From Deltaproteobacteria bacterium (lineage in GTDB: Bacteria; Myxococcota_A; UBA9160; SZUA-336), in contig JAFDDB010000005.1 of the NCBI GenBank assembly GCA_019311115.1, positions 1 through 63,511 on the forward strand: a stretch of DNA of 63,511 nucleotides, read 5' to 3'. The notes under the pieces were generated by a model. It ran no database searches. It was given only the letters and a program-made list of their open reading frames with translations, and was not told the origin of the DNA. Positions 60,990-63,511 of the stretch are shown one piece after another. The position numbers and the translations under genes were made by a program. Position 1 is the first letter of the stretch, and the number at the start of each line of letters is the position of its first letter.

Positions 60990-62197
60990 TGGAGTTCAAC
61001 ATCGACAAGGCGATGCGCGAGCGGCTCGAAGAGACCCGCGAGCGCGGCCGCCGCGAGATCCGCCCGATCGGCCTCGAGGCCGACCGCCTGGGACGCCCGA
61101 TCCCGCCCGACGATCCGTACTTCGCCATGCTGATCGCGCGCGGCGAGGGCCGCTCGCGCTGGCCGGGCCCCGCGGGCCGGCCGAAGACCGCGGGGACGGG
61201 CGGCGCGAACAAGAGTTCCGCGCGGGCGACGCGTAGCGTCGTGATGCACCTGCTGCTGGCCGAGGAGTCCGCGTACTGGGACCGCGGCGTCGGCGTGGCG
61301 AACCCGGGGCCGGGCATGCCCGAGCCGAACGTGATCTCGATGGGCACCGACGAGCAGAAGGAGCGCTTCCTCTCGCGGTTCCTCGAGCCTGACAAGCCGC
61401 GCTGGGCGTGCTTCGCCATGACCGAGCCGGGGGCCGGGTCCGACGTGGCCGGCATCCGCACGCTCGCCCGGAAGGACGGCGACGGCTGGATCCTGAACGG
61501 GGCCAAGTGCTTCATCGGCAACGCGAGCCGCTCCGACTGGATCCTGGTCTGGGCGACCGTAGACCCCGAGGCGGGACGCGCGGGTCACCGTGCCTTCGTG
61601 GTCGAGCACGGCACGCCCGGACTCGGCGGCTTCAAGATCGAGAAGAAGATGGGCTTGAAGGCCTACGAGTCCACGTCGTTCACGCTCGAGGACTGCCGCG
61701 TGCCGGCCGGGAACCTGCTCGGCGGCGAGGAACGCTACCAGAGCCGCGCGGGATTCAAGAGCGCCATGGGCACGTTCAACGCCGGCCGGCCGATGATCGC
61801 CGCGAACTCCGTCGGCATCGGCCGCGCCGCGCTCGACGAGGCCCTGACCTTTGCGCGCGACCACGACCTGCTCGGCGACCCGCGCGTTCGCGACCGCCTC
61901 GAGCAGTCGGCGCGCAAGTTGCGGCAGGCGCGCCTGCTCTACCTTCGCGCGGGCTGGATGGTCGACGCGGGCAAGCCCAACGTGCTCGAGGCGTCGATGT
62001 CGAAGGCGATCGCCGCCACCATCGCCGCGGACGTGACGGCGCTCGGCATGGAGATGCTGGGCGGCGTGGGCGCGCGCGGGGACCACCTGATCGAGAAGCT
62101 CTACCGGGACGTCAAGGCCATGGACATCGTCGAGGGAACGGGCCAGATCCAGCGCGTCATCATGGGACGCCACCTGGTGCAGTTGCCCCGGGATTGA
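60989..62197 (+). CDS. Acyl-CoA dehydrogenase
   Basis: 402-aa ACAD. Landmarks: FAMTEPGAGSDVAGIRTLARKDGDGWILNGAKCFIGNASRSDW (FAD/substrate), FTLEDCRVPAGNLLGGEE, SMGTFNAGRPMIAANSVGIGRAALDEALTF and GMEMLGGVGARGDHLIEKLYRDVKAMDIVEGTGQIQRVIMGRHL (FAD binding and catalytic base region). It begins MEFNIDKAMRERLEETRERGR with a charged N-terminus. ATG 60989-60991 shares its A with the stop of the preceding ACAD gene; both may form a heteromeric enzyme, as in mycobacterial sterol-side-chain ACADs. Confidence 0.94.
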   Translation: MEFNIDKAMRERLEETRERGRREIRPIGLEADRLGRPIPPDDPYFAMLIARGEGRSRWPGPAGRPKTAGTGGANKSSARATRSVVMHLLLAEESAYWDRGVGVANPGPGMPEPNVISMGTDEQKERFLSRFLEPDKPRWACFAMTEPGAGSDVAGIRTLARKDGDGWILNGAKCFIGNASRSDWILVWATVDPEAGRAGHRAFVVEHGTPGLGGFKIEKKMGLKAYESTSFTLEDCRVPAGNLLGGEERYQSRAGFKSAMGTFNAGRPMIAANSVGIGRAALDEALTFARDHDLLGDPRVRDRLEQSARKLRQARLLYLRAGWMVDAGKPNVLEASMSKAIAATIAADVTALGMEMLGGVGARGDHLIEKLYRDVKAMDIVEGTGQIQRVIMGRHLVQLPRD

Positions 62198-62212
62198 AGA
62201 AAGGGAGAAGAC

Positions 62213-63127
62213 ATGAGCAGGTTCTGTGAAGACCGAGTCGCCATCGTAACGGGTGCGGGCCGCGGCATCGGCCGCGAGCACGCGCTGATGCTCGCCGAGC
62301 ACGGCGCCAAGGTCGTGGTCAACGACCTGGGCGGCAGCCGCGACGGCGAAGGGGCATCGGAGGGTCCGGCCGAAGAAGTGGTCGCCGAGATCAAGAAGGG
62401 CGGCGGCGAGGCCGTCGCCAACGGAGACGACGTGAGCAGCTTCGAGGGCGCCGCCCGCATGATCCAGCAGGCCGTCGACACCTTCGGCAGGCTCGACGTG
62501 CTGGTGAACAACGCGGGGATCCTTCGCGATCGCATGCTCGTCAACATGAGCGAGGCCGAGTGGGACGCCGTCATCGCGGTGCACCTGAAGGGGACGTTCG
62601 GGCCCGCGCGCCACGCCGCCGCCTACTGGCGAGAGCAGTCGAAGGCGGGCAACCCGATCGACGCGCGGCTCATCAACACGAGTTCCGTGTCGGGCATCTA
62701 CGGCAACGCCGGGCAGACCAACTACGGTGCGGCCAAGGCCGGCATCGCGGCGTTCACGATCATCGCGGCGCGCGAGCTTCGGCGCTACGGCGTCACCGTG
62801 AACTGCGTCGCGCCGGGTGCGCTCACCCGCATGACCGAGGACCTGGGCCCGGGAGACCTCAGCGACGAGGACAAGGCCCAGCGCAGCCCACGCTGGATCG
62901 CGCCGATCGTGACCTGGCTGGCGAGCGCCGAGTCGAGCGACGTGACCGGCCGCATCTTCGAGGCGTCGGGACGGATGCTCGCGGTCGCCGAAGGCTGGCA
63001 CCGCGGTCCCAGCGTTGATCCGGTCGAGGATCCGACGGCCATCGGTCCGATCGCGCGCGACCTGGTCAAGCGCGCGAGGATGAACGCGGGCATGAACGGG
63101 CTCGACCTCGACGGCGGCCTCGACTGA
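62213..63127 (+). CDS. SDR of the 3-hydroxyacyl-CoA dehydrogenase (MFE-2-like) type
   Basis: 304-aa SDR. AIVTGAGRGIGREHALMLAEHGAKVVVNDLGGSRDGEGASEGPAEEVVAEI is the signature of peroxisomal MFE-2/HSD17B4-type domains. NNAGILRDRMLVNMSEAEWDAVIAVHLKGTF, Ser in NTSSVSGIYGNAGQTNYGAAKAG (Tyr-x-x-x-Lys) and a C-terminal extension follow. GAAAGGGAGAAGAC ribosome-binding site before ATG 62213, 15 nt after the ACAD stop. It oxidises a 3-hydroxyacyl-CoA in beta-oxidation. Confidence 0.93.
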   Translation: MSRFCEDRVAIVTGAGRGIGREHALMLAEHGAKVVVNDLGGSRDGEGASEGPAEEVVAEIKKGGGEAVANGDDVSSFEGAARMIQQAVDTFGRLDVLVNNAGILRDRMLVNMSEAEWDAVIAVHLKGTFGPARHAAAYWREQSKAGNPIDARLINTSSVSGIYGNAGQTNYGAAKAGIAAFTIIAARELRRYGVTVNCVAPGALTRMTEDLGPGDLSDEDKAQRSPRWIAPIVTWLASAESSDVTGRIFEASGRMLAVAEGWHRGPSVDPVEDPTAIGPIARDLVKRARMNAGMNGLDLDGGLD

Positions 63128-63137
63128 GGCGGCGGAC

Positions 63138-63511
63138 GTGCCCTCGCTCGAAGAGCGGCTGGCGGCCTACATCTCGGGCCGGCTGCCGGAGGCGGTCGGG
63201 CTGCGCGTCGAGGGTCTCGACCGCATCTTCGGCGGGGCGTCGCGCGAGACCTACCGGTTCAACCTCCACTACCGGGAGGAAGAAGGCGGAGAGGTCTCGC
63301 GCCCGCTCATCCTGCGCCGCGACCCTCCGGGCTCGCTGATCGAGACCGAGCGTGCCATCGAGTTCGGCGCCTATCGCGCGTTCCACGGCACGGCGGTTCC
63401 GGTTCCCGAGCCGCTCTGGCTCGAAGAGGACACGCGATGGCTCGACTACCCCTTCTTCATCATGGAGCAGCTGACCGGGCTCGAGTCGAGTCCGCAGCAG
63501 CTCGTGGCCCC
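63138..63511 (+). CDS. Phosphotransferase-family protein (APH/ACAD10-like), 5' part only
   Basis: Partial: 124 codons, then the window ends. Start GTG 63138 (10 nt after the SDR stop). The N-terminal APH-like block is readable: EGLDRIFGGASRETYRFNL (glycine-rich loop), PLILRRDPPGSLIETERAIEFGAYRAFHGTAVPVPEPLWLEED (with the nucleotide Lys/Arg position taken by LRR) and WLDYPFFIMEQLTG. ACAD10/11-associated aminoglycoside-phosphotransferase-like proteins commonly sit in acyl-CoA dehydrogenase operons, as here. Substrate probably a hydroxyacyl group; inferred. Confidence 0.8.
   Translation, partial: MPSLEERLAAYISGRLPEAVGLRVEGLDRIFGGASRETYRFNLHYREEEGGEVSRPLILRRDPPGSLIETERAIEFGAYRAFHGTAVPVPEPLWLEEDTRWLDYPFFIMEQLTGLESSPQQLVA

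Noticed and set aside
1..63511. CRISPR arrays, rRNA genes, complete insertion sequences or transposases.
   Set aside because: No regularly spaced repeats, no rRNA motifs and no transposase-like reading frame were seen on either strand.

Overview
GC-rich (roughly 68-70 %) bacterial chromosome with dense coding on both strands, many GTG/TTG starts and many 1-4 nt gene overlaps. The gene content (several acyl-CoA dehydrogenases, SDRs, a TesB thioesterase, a crotonase, an LLM-class oxidoreductase, a P450, two GPH-type transporters, amidohydrolase pairs, lipoproteins with unknown roles, a REC-PAS-GGDEF-EAL protein, a selenoprotein) fits an uncultured, mostly aerobic, lipid- and xenobiotic-degrading Gram-negative of deltaproteobacterial grade (Myxococcota or Binatota-like). 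That placement is inference; no rRNA or marker set is present.

Layout. 1-6.4 kb: a tRNA 3'-end fragment at the left edge (candidate attachment site), a START-like exported protein, an SUI1/YciH translation factor, an alpha/beta hydrolase, an MFS-P450 pair and two lipoproteins. 6.4-11 kb: a probable decayed ORF, RidA, a beta-CASP metallo-hydrolase, a BCAM0308-family protein, a small lipoprotein and an exported FMN hydroxy-acid dehydrogenase carrying a CxxCH motif. 11-14.5 kb: a two-gene operon of a GrdB-like SELENOPROTEIN (in-frame TGA followed directly by a SECIS-like hairpin) and a PEP-synthase/rifampin-phosphotransferase-like enzyme, coupled TAG-ATG. 14.6-21.7 kb: GPH transporter, LLM oxidoreductase, enoyl-CoA hydratase, two coupled sulfatase-fold lipoproteins and a nitronate-monooxygenase-type flavoprotein.

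21.9-28 kb is the most striking part. Four minus-strand genes overlap by 1-4 nt and encode, in transcription order, a small ubiquitin-like beta-grasp protein ending in Gly-Gly-Gly-Ala, a candidate E2-like protein, a JAMM (JAB/MPN) metalloprotease-like protein and a ThiF/E1-type activating enzyme. This is a self-contained ubiquitin-like conjugation and deconjugation cassette. It is divergent from a SorC-type ligand-responsive regulator, a Nudix hydrolase and a dienelactone hydrolase. The 370-nt AT-rich divergent region carries direct and inverted repeats that could be operators.

28-34 kb: carboxylesterase, GST, a conserved unknown, a GMC dehydrogenase with its small subunit, and a YeiH-type exporter. 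34-47 kb: c-di-GMP protein, GT-C/TPR glycosyltransferase, second GPH transporter, isocitrate/isopropylmalate-type dehydrogenase with a Zn alcohol dehydrogenase, histidine kinase, a paired active/inactive amidohydrolase operon, then a 29-bp perfect inverted repeat. 47-55.6 kb: alpha/beta hydrolase, glutamine-synthetase-like enzyme, RsgA, SDR, GNAT, hydrolase, metallo-beta-lactamase fold plus amidohydrolase, GT2. 55.7-63.5 kb: TesB, copper/silver P1B-ATPase with YHS domain, double-GFA protein, and a fatty-acid/acyl-CoA operon (two acyl-CoA dehydrogenases, MFE-2-like SDR, truncated phosphotransferase-family gene running off the edge).
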